From IMG/VR virus record IMGVR_UViG_3300027704_000009, positions 1 to 64,000 of that record: DNA of 64,000 nucleotides; one strand, 5' to 3'. The notes beneath the pieces were generated by a model. That model saw only the letters and a program-made list of their open reading frames with translations. It did not search any database and had not been told where the DNA came from. Positions 33,101 through 41,351 of the stretch are shown here, in pieces; positions within the stretch are counted from its first letter, which is position 1; each line of letters opens with the position of its first letter. The translations under genes were made by a program, and so were the position numbers. This stretch comes from a virus.

Positions 33101-34086
33101 TTATATCCTGCCTGTAAAAATTCTGCATACTTTTGAGCATTGTCGGCTAACTTCTGTAAATCATATTTGCCACAGAACTTTAAGAACTTTGCACCTACCA
33201 TCGGGTGTTCTTTTATTGCCACAGTTTCATCGATGTGCGTATCTACAACATCTTTAACATCTTGAGGTTGCTCAGTTAAGTCTATCAAATGTACATTGCG
33301 AGTGTAATCATCTAATACACGATGCTCTACACCATGATGATCTACCCATCGTTGTAACATCATGTTGTTCCAATTAAAGCCTTTGTTCTTACGATCCTCA
33401 AATGCTTCAAGTAAGCCTACTTTGTTCTTAGTGCCTTTCTTACGAACACCGGGGAACGCACTAAACACATTATCACTTGTATCGCCTCGCATACATTTTT
33501 CAAACAATAACCATTCGGGATCAGGTATTGCTTTAGGTAACTTTGTTTTCTTATCAACTACATACTTACCCTTGTCATCAAAGATGCCTTTTAATGTATG
33601 TAATTCTTGTGTAATACCGTTATACTGTGTTACCTTATCAGTTATTAACTGTATAAAATCTGTGTCACTACTAACAATACAATGCTCATCTTCCGGGTGC
33701 TTGTATACCCAACGTGCAATTATATCGTCTGCTTCTGCAATCTTACATTGTAATACACTACAGTTAGTCTTATCTTTTAAGAATGTTGTAAGGTCGTCAA
33801 AGGCTTGCCAAAATAACTGATCTTCTTCTTGTTCTGCTTCTGTTAGAGCCTGACGTGCTACTGCACGATTCTTTTTATAAGGCTCATAGAAGTCTTTACG
33901 CCAACTGCGTCCTTCTAAACAAAATACAACATGATCTGCACCTTGCTTCTGATATGCTTTTAATACCGCATTAAGAGTAATGTGCATTGCCAGTCCTAAT
34001 TTCTCTTCTGCTGACGTACCTCGATATGCTACGTGACGAGCTCTAAAGAAAGTATTTGCAGTGTCTACTAATAGATATTTTGTCAT
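33097..34086 (-). CDS. T4 RNase H / FEN-type 5'-3' exonuclease
   Basis: Metal-binding Asp motifs of the FEN family appear in order: LLVDTAN, EADDIIARW, VSSDTDFIQL and RGDTSDN, followed by a helix-hairpin-helix region around FPGVRKKGTKNK. T4 RNase H of this family removes RNA primers from lagging strands. Length from the chosen start (MTKYLLVD, with AAGGA upstream) is 329 aa, near the 305 of T4. An ATG 12 codons upstream lies inside the lipoprotein gene and is less likely. Confidence 0.85.
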   Translation of the reverse strand: MTKYLLVDTANTFFRARHVAYRGTSAEEKLGLAMHITLNAVLKAYQKQGADHVVFCLEGRSWRKDFYEPYKKNRAVARQALTEAEQEEDQLFWQAFDDLTTFLKDKTNCSVLQCKIAEADDIIARWVYKHPEDEHCIVSSDTDFIQLITDKVTQYNGITQELHTLKGIFDDKGKYVVDKKTKLPKAIPDPEWLLFEKCMRGDTSDNVFSAFPGVRKKGTKNKVGLLEAFEDRKNKGFNWNNMMLQRWVDHHGVEHRVLDDYTRNVHLIDLTEQPQDVKDVVDTHIDETVAIKEHPMVGAKFLKFCGKYDLQKLADNAQKYAEFLQAGYK

Positions 34087-34087
34087 G

Positions 34088-34264
34088 TTAGTCCTTATTG
34101 ATAATATTTGGTGTAATAGCATCTACGACATTCACAGTCGTCGATACAACTGCTTTAGCAGTGTAGATAGTCGTACTAGCAACTGTGTCAACAACTGCAA
34201 CAGTTGTGCTACAAGCAGATAGTAACGATATGAATGTAATTAATAATATTACTTTTTTGTACAT
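34088..34264 (-). CDS. Small lipoprotein (58 aa)
   Basis: A 58-codon frame: MYKKVILLITFISLLSAC ends in a lipobox (LLSAC, Cys 18), so it should be lipidated and anchored in the cell envelope. The mature part is Thr/Val-rich. It is packed between the 34268 gene and the exonuclease gene. Small phage lipoproteins can serve in lysis (Rz1-like) or superinfection exclusion; nothing here decides between these. Confidence 0.7.
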   Translation of the reverse strand: MYKKVILLITFISLLSACSTTVAVVDTVASTTIYTAKAVVSTTVNVVDAITPNIINKD

Positions 34265-34267
34265 ACT

Positions 34268-35113
34268 TTATATTGTAAACAATTTTGTTGTATCTGTCAA
34301 GTATAAAAGTACCTTTTGACCAAAGTTTCTGTGTCCATGCTTGTCAAATTGATTAACTTTTAGTATACTAGCCGTTCCATTTTCTTTAATTTTTGAAAAA
34401 TGCATTCGGTTTGTATTCTTAGTAGTAGATTTAAGTGTTTCATTTCTAGTTAGTGCATAATCTATAACTGCAACTGCGTCATTATCTTTTAAATTTGCAA
34501 ACATTATGTTAGTTAATGGGAATTTTACCCAATCATCTTCTGCAGAATTCTTATCACCAAGTATTGCTGTCTTTAGTCTGTCTATTTCAACAGACATAAT
34601 CACAAATCTGTTATTATAGTCAGCCATTTCCTCTACAAACTCAGAGAATTTTTTTATTTTTGCCACTGCATTAGCATTATCATTGGACTTGCTAAGGTTT
34701 AGTTTATCTAAACTAGACTTAATCTTTGATGCGTGTCCTTTGTATACATTATTTAAATGCTTTTCAAGTTCGTGTTGCTCTTGTGGATTATAAGATAATA
34801 AATCTATCTTACCTTTTGAAGTAGGTAAGTTGATAATAAAGTAATTGATTTGGTCTTCGTCGTCTACATCTTTATAATTGTTTATAGTTTCAATGGCGGC
34901 ATCAATAGTTCCTCCTACACTGAAATCATGGTCAACTACATAGTAGACATAACCGTCAATCTTGTTTGCTATCTCATCTACCCAAGAGTTATACATTGCA
35001 TTAGGATCTATGCTAAACTTCTTTTTGGCCCAGCGATCATCTGCATAAAATTCTTTTGCCTTTGCAACTGGTAAGTTCCAGTTGTCTCCGATTACATATA
35101 TTCTGTTATTCAT
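34268..35113 (-). CDS. SGNH-like hypothetical protein (281 aa)
   Basis: The N-terminus IYVIGDNW resembles block I of SGNH hydrolases, but the nucleophile Ser is replaced by Asn. Near the end KHGHRNFGQ looks like the block V His region. Without the Ser it is probably not an esterase, or uses another residue. The centre is a long charged helical stretch. It overlaps the next SGNH-like gene by 4 bases. Confidence 0.45.
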   Translation of the reverse strand: MNNRIYVIGDNWNLPVAKAKEFYADDRWAKKKFSIDPNAMYNSWVDEIANKIDGYVYYVVDHDFSVGGTIDAAIETINNYKDVDDEDQINYFIINLPTSKGKIDLLSYNPQEQHELEKHLNNVYKGHASKIKSSLDKLNLSKSNDNANAVAKIKKFSEFVEEMADYNNRFVIMSVEIDRLKTAILGDKNSAEDDWVKFPLTNIMFANLKDNDAVAVIDYALTRNETLKSTTKNTNRMHFSKIKENGTASILKVNQFDKHGHRNFGQKVLLYLTDTTKLFTI

Positions 35114-35820
35114 AATAATTTTAAGAAACTCCGTTGTAAGGTTTTGTATGCTTCTTTATCAAAGTAACCCCGTCTATGAGGTTGGTGTTGTTTGGAAAGT
35201 ATTTCAACTATACTTTCATTAAGGAAGGTTACGTTGTTAGGTAAGTTTAAATCTAAACTTTCCAAATGTGTAGTTCGATAAACTATCACTTTGTGTGTAA
35301 TATTACTTATCCTCTGAATAAACATTTCTAAGTACTCAATCTTCTTAGCAACATCAACAGTCTTACGTTTCTCACACATCATTTGGTATGTGCTTAACTC
35401 TGCTGGAGTAAGTTCGCCTAAGTTATCAGTACCATTTAGTAGTAAATGCTTACCCACAAACGTAGAGTAATCAGTATCAACACCAAACAACGATTTAAAC
35501 TGTTCTTCATTCTCTGAATGAAATGTGTATAAATCCGGTATACCTATGAAAGCCGTTATTTGATCATTATGACCTGCTATTTCACTTTCATATCTTTCTA
35601 AGTTATCTAACATTACTTCTAGTGTTAGATTATGTCTGCCTACAGTAATTGGTCTTGCTTTGTACATATCTGCCAAGTTTGTAATAAAACTACCAGGCTT
35701 GTTATCCGGGTGCTCTATATCTCTAGCACCAAAATACTTTGGATCATCTTGTGATATTGTATATAGGTTGCCAGTACAACAACCACTTGAGTAACCATCA
35801 CCTATATTATAAAATATCAT
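35110..35820 (-). CDS. SGNH-like hypothetical protein (236 aa)
   Basis: Begins MIFYNIGDGYSSGCC, again like block I but with Gly in place of the nucleophile Ser (a Ser follows two residues later). Ends HRRGYFDKEAYKTL, lacking a clear DxxH. Middle segments ITAFIGIPDLY and KVIVYRTTHLESLD fit an alpha/beta fold. Probably a relative of 34268 with uncertain activity. Confidence 0.4.
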   Translation of the reverse strand: MIFYNIGDGYSSGCCTGNLYTISQDDPKYFGARDIEHPDNKPGSFITNLADMYKARPITVGRHNLTLEVMLDNLERYESEIAGHNDQITAFIGIPDLYTFHSENEEQFKSLFGVDTDYSTFVGKHLLLNGTDNLGELTPAELSTYQMMCEKRKTVDVAKKIEYLEMFIQRISNITHKVIVYRTTHLESLDLNLPNNVTFLNESIVEILSKQHQPHRRGYFDKEAYKTLQRSFLKLL

Positions 35821-36174
35821 TTACTTTAATTTCCCGCCAATTTCCCAACCTAGGACTATTCCGTAGTTCTCTTCACCAGTAGACTTTAACTTCTCATATG
35901 CTGGAGAGATGAACCATGTACCTACTTTGTATCTTATCATCGGAACAACATCTGCATATTCGTATCCTGAAACTAATCCTACTTCCAATGAATGAAATTC
36001 ATCAAAGCGGAACTCTTTTCCAACGTATGCACTTACCTTATATTCTGAATTATAAAATATGCCTGCAATATTATCATCTACAGTACACCTTGCGTGTGGG
36101 TGTAGGGCGTTATAACTGCCTTCTAAACCAACGTGCATAGACAGTGCCATAAACACCGATAAGCAAGTTCCCAC
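35821..36174 (-). CDS. Hypothetical beta-rich protein (117 aa)
   Basis: Begins with a GTG that overlaps the previous TAG. The N-terminal 20 residues are hydrophobic but lack positive charges, and then alternating strands (YKVSAYVGKEFRF, EVGLVSGYEYAD, YGIVLGWEIGGKLK) suggest a beta-barrel or beta-sandwich. Envelope location is possible. No family recognised. Confidence 0.5.
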   Translation of the reverse strand: MGTCLSVFMALSMHVGLEGSYNALHPHARCTVDDNIAGIFYNSEYKVSAYVGKEFRFDEFHSLEVGLVSGYEYADVVPMIRYKVGTWFISPAYEKLKSTGEENYGIVLGWEIGGKLK

Positions 36175-36551
36175 TATTTGATTTCTTTACGTCCGTCACC
36201 GATATCGGTGGTTTTAATAAAACTAGTTCTACCCCGTTCGTCCATATTCTCATATTCGCTTAATGCAACGTTCTTGCATACTGCGTTGAACCATTGGTCT
36301 ACTACTGTTTCATCTTCAACACCTTGGAAGCCTTTAGCTCTTAACTCTGCTACAAAGAATTCATTCCAATCTAATTCAAATGCACCTTGTACAGGATTAT
36401 CAGCATCGATGTCTAAGCCAATAACTTCAATAAACGGTTGTTTATTTTTAGTCGCTTCTGCTTTTGCTTTTGCACTATCTTGTGGAGTCTGTGCTTTAAT
36501 TGTTTCTTTCAGTTTTTCTTTCTTACCAAACATTTTTTTTAGTATGTCCAT
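36174..36551 (-). CDS. Hypothetical protein (125 aa)
   Basis: Basic helical N-terminus (MDILKKMFGKKEKLKE), an Ala/Lys-rich linker and a conserved-looking part with FELDWNEFFVAELRAKGF. Many T4-like marine phages have proteins with a similar acidic helical C-terminal part, but I cannot assign a family. Confidence 0.6.
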   Translation of the reverse strand: MDILKKMFGKKEKLKETIKAQTPQDSAKAKAEATKNKQPFIEVIGLDIDADNPVQGAFELDWNEFFVAELRAKGFQGVEDETVVDQWFNAVCKNVALSEYENMDERGRTSFIKTTDIGDGRKEIK

Positions 36552-36552
36552 A

Positions 36553-36768
36553 TTACTCCTTACTTTCTTTTGTGGCTGTTGATTGTAATTCTTGTACCAT
36601 CTTCATGAAGTTATTCATCATGTCGTTGTGTTTGTCGATTCCAGCCGGTATACAAATTGCCGTACTATCATTTTTTAGAACGTGTTCTAGTGCCGCATTA
36701 CAAACGTCTGCACTTGGGTATGTTATATTTAATTGCATAACAGTCGATAGTAGTATGTATTTAAGCAT
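36553..36768 (-). CDS. Hypothetical exported small protein (71 aa)
   Basis: MLKYILLSTVMQLNITYPSA could be a weak signal peptide. The mature part has two Cys (VCNAALEH and AICIPAG) able to form a disulfide. It sits between QueE and the 36174 gene. No family recognised. Confidence 0.5.
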   Translation of the reverse strand: MLKYILLSTVMQLNITYPSADVCNAALEHVLKNDSTAICIPAGIDKHNDMMNNFMKMVQELQSTATKESKE

Positions 36769-36777
36769 TTTATATCC

Positions 36778-37683
36778 TTATGTTCCTATTGCATTTCCAA
36801 ACAAGTAAACGTGTACTCTTGCCGCTACATTGTAGCCACGTTTAAATGCCTTTTCAGCCACTGCACCTGCAGTAGTTGTTTGTTCTTCTTCCCTTGCACC
36901 TGTGGGCATAACCCAAATGGGCCAATCAACACCAGCGTCTTTAAACTTTGCTATTGCTTGTTCCATTTCTTCCCACTCTCTTTCTTTGTGTCCAACTACA
37001 AATTTAAGTTGTCCTTTACTAGAAAGTTCTCTATACTGCTTAACTATTTCTGGCTTAATAGCCTTCTCAGGTTTCTCACCTGATACTGTAAATAGTTTAG
37101 GACTACAAGAAAAGAATATTTCTATATCAATTCTGTTTACCCATTCAACAAACTCGGGTAGTAATTTTTGCGTACCATTTGTTTCAAATGTCATACTAGC
37201 AGGCAAGTTACCTTGTCTTTCAAGTTCTTCATATATACCAATTGTCGCCCGTTGTCCAGTAACCATCAAAGGTTCGCCACCTGTAATACATAAGTGCTGT
37301 CTTTGTTGTGTAACAGGATGTAGGAACAACCCTTCCGGATTGCTCTCATTTTTCATAACGTTAATAATCTTTTGTGCTAACACTGTGGGAGTTTCTTCTC
37401 CCATTAGTTTTTTAAACTTCTTTGCCCAGGTGTAACTACTGTCACAACCTTTATCCCAAACAGGTAAATCTTCTACACGTGATACACTATCAACATCAAA
37501 GTCTTCAAACGGTAATTCGTAAGTGTCAGGTTTTGTAGGATCTATTTGTCCAAATCCATTACACTGTAAGTTACACATGAAGAAACGTATCCAAGCAGTA
37601 GGAACACCTGTGTAATTCCCTTCGCCTTGTATACTATGAAATATCTCCGAATAGTAATACTTCTTTTCTTGTGTTACTGCCAT
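36778..37683 (-). CDS. queE: QueE-like 7-carboxy-7-deazaguanine synthase
   Basis: A radical SAM enzyme that converts CPH4 to CDG in the 7-deazaguanine pathway. SIQGEGNYTGVPTAWIRF and CITGGEPL are typical. The cluster Cys are C37 and C41 (CNLQC), but the third, C80 (KGCDSSYTW), is separated by a 38-residue insertion instead of two residues. At 301 aa it is longer than most QueE. The ring-contracting Mg site and the substrate loop look intact. It lies next to the QueD-type gene. Confidence 0.85.
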   Translation of the reverse strand: MAVTQEKKYYYSEIFHSIQGEGNYTGVPTAWIRFFMCNLQCNGFGQIDPTKPDTYELPFEDFDVDSVSRVEDLPVWDKGCDSSYTWAKKFKKLMGEETPTVLAQKIINVMKNESNPEGLFLHPVTQQRQHLCITGGEPLMVTGQRATIGIYEELERQGNLPASMTFETNGTQKLLPEFVEWVNRIDIEIFFSCSPKLFTVSGEKPEKAIKPEIVKQYRELSSKGQLKFVVGHKEREWEEMEQAIAKFKDAGVDWPIWVMPTGAREEEQTTTAGAVAEKAFKRGYNVAARVHVYLFGNAIGT

Positions 37684-37688
37684 TGTTT

Positions 37689-38138
37689 TTAACCTTTGTA
37701 AATTGCACTATTGGCACCATGCTCGGCACATTCAACTTTTACACAATAACATCTATTGTTTGTTGCTTCACGGATAAGTTTATCTGCAAAGTTAAAGGCG
37801 TGTTCGGCAAACTTCTCTGCACCAACACCGTCCATTACTACAATCTCTGCCAAGTCAAGTTCTTGTAGTTCCATAAACTTGTCCATGTGTGGATCGTCTT
37901 TGTCGATTGCTGTCTTGTGATCAAAGTTATCTTCTAACCATTTCTTCAAAGGTTTAAGTCCCCCAAAGTCTACTGCCCAGTTCTTTTTATCAAGTTCGCT
38001 ACAGCCAAAAGTAAATGTAAATGCTAAACTGTAACCATGTAGTAAATGACAATGGCTATGGTCTGCGTTAGGTTGTCTAAATACTGCCGACAATCCAATG
38101 TTATGTCCGTAATGCTTTGTGCTAAAATATTGTCCCAT
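37689..38138 (-). CDS. queD: QueD / 6-pyruvoyltetrahydropterin synthase-like (T-fold)
   Basis: CHLLHGYSLAF, WAVDFGGLK and VECAEHGANSAIY match the QueD/PTPS family, which converts dihydroneopterin triphosphate to CPH4 in queuosine-type pathways. C30 is the usual catalytic Cys and H34 the first His of the HGH zinc motif. The second His is Tyr (HGY), so the zinc site is altered or uses a nearby His. Own promoter at 38165-38193. It ends 5 bases before queE. Confidence 0.8.
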   Translation of the reverse strand: MGQYFSTKHYGHNIGLSAVFRQPNADHSHCHLLHGYSLAFTFTFGCSELDKKNWAVDFGGLKPLKKWLEDNFDHKTAIDKDDPHMDKFMELQELDLAEIVVMDGVGAEKFAEHAFNFADKLIREATNNRCYCVKVECAEHGANSAIYKG

Positions 38139-38164
38139 GTATTAATACTCCTTAATTTATATAT

Positions 38165-38193
38165 ATTATACTACTATTTAGGTTCGTTGTCAA
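38165..38193 (-). promoter_or_regulatory. Sigma70-type promoter for the queD-queE pair
   Basis: TTGACA (38188-38193) and TATAAT (38165-38170) with a 17-base spacer, about 30 bases before the QueD start. Confidence 0.8.
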
Positions 38194-38200
38194 GGTAATT

Positions 38201-39184
38201 CTAATAATTCCAAACAGAACCAACATATCCTTTACCAGTAGTATCGCCAAATTCGTTATCTAATTCAACACCGTTATATGATATAGTAGTAATAATAGTA
38301 TCACCATTAGGCATTTCAGTTGCACTAATGTCAATCTTACTAACATCAAGTTGCTTACCTTCGGTTTTAACATAGACATCGTGGAATGTGCCTTTTTCAA
38401 TACTCATGAAGAAGAATACATAGTTGTTGCCATTTTCATCTGCATGAGCATCTAAATCCATATAATCAACTTTAATCTCTTTACCATTACGTTCTAATAG
38501 TTTATCTAAGGATTCGTTTTCAACGAGTGTCTCGATCCATTCGGTTCCCCAACTCTTGTCACTGTCTACTTCGTCAATTTCTATATGAACACCATTAGTA
38601 TCAACACCATTTGAATGTTCAATATCGTCTTTCTCATGCCATGCCATATGACATTCATGTTCTGGATCCCACATAAAGTCTGCTTCTTGTGGCATATCAT
38701 TATGCTTACGAAACTCTTCTGGATCATTTGCATAGTCTTCTAGTGTATTGAGATTCGGATTAAATGCATTGTCTTTTTTGTTTTTGTCCCAGTTATTCCA
38801 GAACTCAAATTGTTCTTTAGTTAACTTTGCATAAACACTTTCGCCACCGTAGCCATGTAACCTGATACGATAATGCCTTACTGGCTTCTTAATAACTTCA
38901 ATTAGTTCTTCGTGTGCTTCTTCAGTTGTTTGTACATCTGTAACATTGGCAACTTTAAAACTACGCCAACCTTTTGCATTAATATCATATACACCAATAT
39001 TCTCTAACTGTTTGGCACTTGGTTCTTTCTTTTCTTTAGTACCTTTTGGCATTGCTTCTTCGGGGATAAGTTTAGGATCAGTTGTGCAAGTCATAATGCG
39101 TTGATCACCATTTAGTTTAGTAAAGGTTACTATACTTTCACCTGTCCTAAGACGTTCCATTAATGTTTCTTTAGTATAACTCAT
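38201..39184 (-). CDS. WYL_2 / DUF2693-like protein (327 aa)
   Basis: The N-terminal 85 residues (LRTGESIVTFTKLNGDQRIMTCT...) match the pattern of DUF2693 (WYL_2), a small beta-barrel common in T4-like marine phages, which reads a tract such as LRxGxVxVxFTKxDGxxR. The remaining 240 residues are acidic, with HECHMAWHEKDD and repeated Asp/Glu. Role unknown; nucleotide or ssDNA binding is one guess for the fold. Confidence 0.6.
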   Translation of the reverse strand: MSYTKETLMERLRTGESIVTFTKLNGDQRIMTCTTDPKLIPEEAMPKGTKEKKEPSAKQLENIGVYDINAKGWRSFKVANVTDVQTTEEAHEELIEVIKKPVRHYRIRLHGYGGESVYAKLTKEQFEFWNNWDKNKKDNAFNPNLNTLEDYANDPEEFRKHNDMPQEADFMWDPEHECHMAWHEKDDIEHSNGVDTNGVHIEIDEVDSDKSWGTEWIETLVENESLDKLLERNGKEIKVDYMDLDAHADENGNNYVFFFMSIEKGTFHDVYVKTEGKQLDVSKIDISATEMPNGDTIITTISYNGVELDNEFGDTTGKGYVGSVWNY

Positions 39185-39459
39185 TAACCTTCTCCAACAT
39201 TATTATCATTGTCCGCTTCGAGAATAGCAACTTGTGTACTTTCCCAATAGTTAATTACATCTGTGAACCCACATTGCATAACAGAATGTTTGTCAAGTTC
39301 TTCTTCAGTATATACTGCAAGTTCATCAATTTGTTCTTGTGTAAGATTAACAACGTCGTCAACATTATAGTATTCTTCTACACGTTCTTTAACACGTTCG
39401 AATATATCATTCATAATATTATCTTCGTGCTTGTGTATTCTGTCCCATTCGAATGCCAT
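39184..39459 (-). CDS. Hypothetical acidic protein (91 aa)
   Basis: Helical, with MNDIFERVKERVEEYYNVDDVVNLT and a C-terminus rich in Asp, Asn and Glu. Its stop overlaps the next start (ATGA). No family recognised. Confidence 0.6.
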   Translation of the reverse strand: MAFEWDRIHKHEDNIMNDIFERVKERVEEYYNVDDVVNLTQEQIDELAVYTEEELDKHSVMQCGFTDVINYWESTQVAILEADNDNNVGEG

Positions 39460-39471
39460 TTTATTTCTCCT

Positions 39472-39960
39472 CTATTCCCATGGATAAACTAGCCAAACAT
39501 CTTCTTCGGCTTTATTAACTTCGTGTGCTTGATACCTAACGGAACCAAAGTCACTTGAATTATTTTCGGTTAGTACTGCAAATCTTACATTACTATCCCA
39601 TACTTTTTGTACTTCACCGACATCAACGGCTTTAGCCCAATCTTCACAAATCCAATTGAATGTTGCACCACTGTCATTGATATCATCGATAATCAATATC
39701 TTCTTACCTGCAAAAGCGTCTAGAGGCATCCAGGTATTACTTTCTGTTTTAATAAAAAGACCGTCCCTGTCACGCAACCTTACATCTAATGTGTACATAG
39801 GAATACCAGTTCTATTACTCATCATAATAGCAGGTGTTAATCCACCCCTGGTTAATCCTACAATGTATTCTGGTCTCCAGTCATCATTGTACATCTGTGT
39901 AATGATAGATGTAACCATCTTCTCTACATCATGCCAATCATATATATGTTTCTTTATCAT
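39472..39960 (-). CDS. Purine phosphoribosyltransferase-like protein
   Basis: The PRPP-binding motif ILIIDDINDSGAT (91-100 at its core) and the earlier VGLTRGG loop are those of type I phosphoribosyltransferases of the xanthine/hypoxanthine or Gpt kind. Length 162 aa fits Gpt. It would salvage a purine base, or a modified base such as a deazaguanine, into a nucleotide. The true base is not predictable. Confidence 0.75.
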   Translation of the reverse strand: MIKKHIYDWHDVEKMVTSIITQMYNDDWRPEYIVGLTRGGLTPAIMMSNRTGIPMYTLDVRLRDRDGLFIKTESNTWMPLDAFAGKKILIIDDINDSGATFNWICEDWAKAVDVGEVQKVWDSNVRFAVLTENNSSDFGSVRYQAHEVNKAEEDVWLVYPWE

Positions 39961-39969
39961 CTTTGCCCC

Positions 39970-40470
39970 TTAAATGTTATCTTCGCCTAAATACGTTTTG
40001 TGATCTGTCCAAACATACTTTACTGTTTTAGTTTTAAAATCTCCAAACATTTGATCAACTTTCTTTGGGTGAATAAAACCCCAGTCCTTACTTTTCTTAC
40101 CTGGAATAAAAATAGTCCAAGGTGTAATACCTGGCTCTAGTTCTACTCTGTGCATACTATCTGCCGTTGCTTTAATAAGAGATCCAGGACCTCTCCATTC
40201 TCTTGTTGATCCTACAACTGCTCCAGTCTCAGGTACTATAACTGGTACCCATTCGTGATAGCCACCTTTAAGAATAAATGTAGTATAACCCCATGGATGG
40301 TCATGTAAATGATCAGGATCACTTTTTACAAACTTGTGTAAAAATATGTTAAAAGGAAAGTTCTTTCTATCCTTAAGGAACAAGTAATACCTTTCTAAAT
40401 ACGGTTCACCTGTTTGCCTATCATTTATAATTCTATATCTTCCTAACCATGTCATTAACTTCTTAAACAT
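39970..40470 (-). CDS. Cupin-fold protein
   Basis: HLHDHPWGYTTFILKGGYHEW contains the His-rich first cupin motif, and a later GSLIKATADSMHRVEL would supply the second motif with its His. Cupins bind a metal and act on sugars, amino acids or thiols. The reaction here is unknown. No other gene of a single pathway is adjacent. Confidence 0.6.
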   Translation of the reverse strand: MFKKLMTWLGRYRIINDRQTGEPYLERYYLFLKDRKNFPFNIFLHKFVKSDPDHLHDHPWGYTTFILKGGYHEWVPVIVPETGAVVGSTREWRGPGSLIKATADSMHRVELEPGITPWTIFIPGKKSKDWGFIHPKKVDQMFGDFKTKTVKYVWTDHKTYLGEDNI

Positions 40471-40479
40471 TACTATCCC

Positions 40480-41052
40480 TTACTGCTTGTTCATCAAATC
40501 ATATGGAGTACTAATTACTCCAATTCTAGTTAGATTTGTATCTACTACTAGCATTTGTCCACTGTCTGCTTTGAAGCCTGGAAAAACACTGTTCATTACT
40601 TTGAAATGTGTAAAGACGAACAAGTTTCCTTTACCATCCCAACTCTTTATTAAATCTCTAATCTTATCAAACTCTTTTGTTTGTGAATCAAACAACTTAT
40701 TCTTTTTAAATTCTATTCCGGCATACTCGGCAGTTTGCCAACATCTACAAATAGGACTTGACCATGCCTTCTCAATTTTAATATTATGTTCTCTTAAGAA
40801 TACACCAATTGCTTTTGATTGTTTAATACCTTCTGACATTAAGTTTCTTTGGTTACCACATACCTTACTACTCTTGTCTTCGTTAATACCTTTTACTTTA
40901 GGTGCGTAGGCGTGTCTTACAAATACAATCATTCCACCTTTTTGCATTGATTCAATTGTTTCTGCTCTATTAAACTCGTTACTAAACCCCCAAGCATGAC
41001 TTGAAAGTGTCAATGTTGCAATTACTGTTGCTATTAATATTTTTTTAAACAT
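40480..41052 (-). CDS. Exported histidine phosphatase-family protein
   Basis: A signal peptide (MFKKILIATVIATLTLSSHA) precedes VFVRHAYAP with R46-H47, the phosphate-accepting RH motif. KAWSSPICRCWQTA and VFTHFKVMNSVF supply the other family blocks. The family includes secreted phosphatases such as phytases. An exported phosphatase on a marine phage could help the host gain phosphate, which is inference only. Confidence 0.75.
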   Translation of the reverse strand: MFKKILIATVIATLTLSSHAWGFSNEFNRAETIESMQKGGMIVFVRHAYAPKVKGINEDKSSKVCGNQRNLMSEGIKQSKAIGVFLREHNIKIEKAWSSPICRCWQTAEYAGIEFKKNKLFDSQTKEFDKIRDLIKSWDGKGNLFVFTHFKVMNSVFPGFKADSGQMLVVDTNLTRIGVISTPYDLMNKQ

Positions 41053-41054
41053 AA

Positions 41055-41351
41055 CTATCTATTTGCCCACCTTTCTTCCTGTTCTTTTCTTTCGATCAAT
41101 TTTAAATGTGCTGGTCTCATGCCATGTTTCTCTGTCATGTTAACAACTATCATTCCTTTTAACTCCATTAAAAGAGCATCATGTGGGTGCATAGGTTCAA
41201 TTTCATTACCTTCGTCCCAACTGTAAACTTGCCATTCAGGATCATATACTTCGTCTATAGGATCTAACTTACTACTAAACAATCCGTTTCTAAATGATAG
41301 TCTTAATTCTTCTAACGTTTGATCATTTGGCTTTTTAAAACTTGTATGCAA
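41055..41351 (-). CDS. Hypothetical protein (98 aa)
   Basis: Begins MHTSFKKPNDQTLEELRLSF and contains DPEWQVYSWDEGNEIEPMHPHDALLMEL. It overlaps the end of the protease gene by 17 bases and the phosphatase start is three bases beyond its stop. No family recognised. Confidence 0.6.
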   Translation of the reverse strand: MHTSFKKPNDQTLEELRLSFRNGLFSSKLDPIDEVYDPEWQVYSWDEGNEIEPMHPHDALLMELKGMIVVNMTEKHGMRPAHLKLIERKEQEERWANR

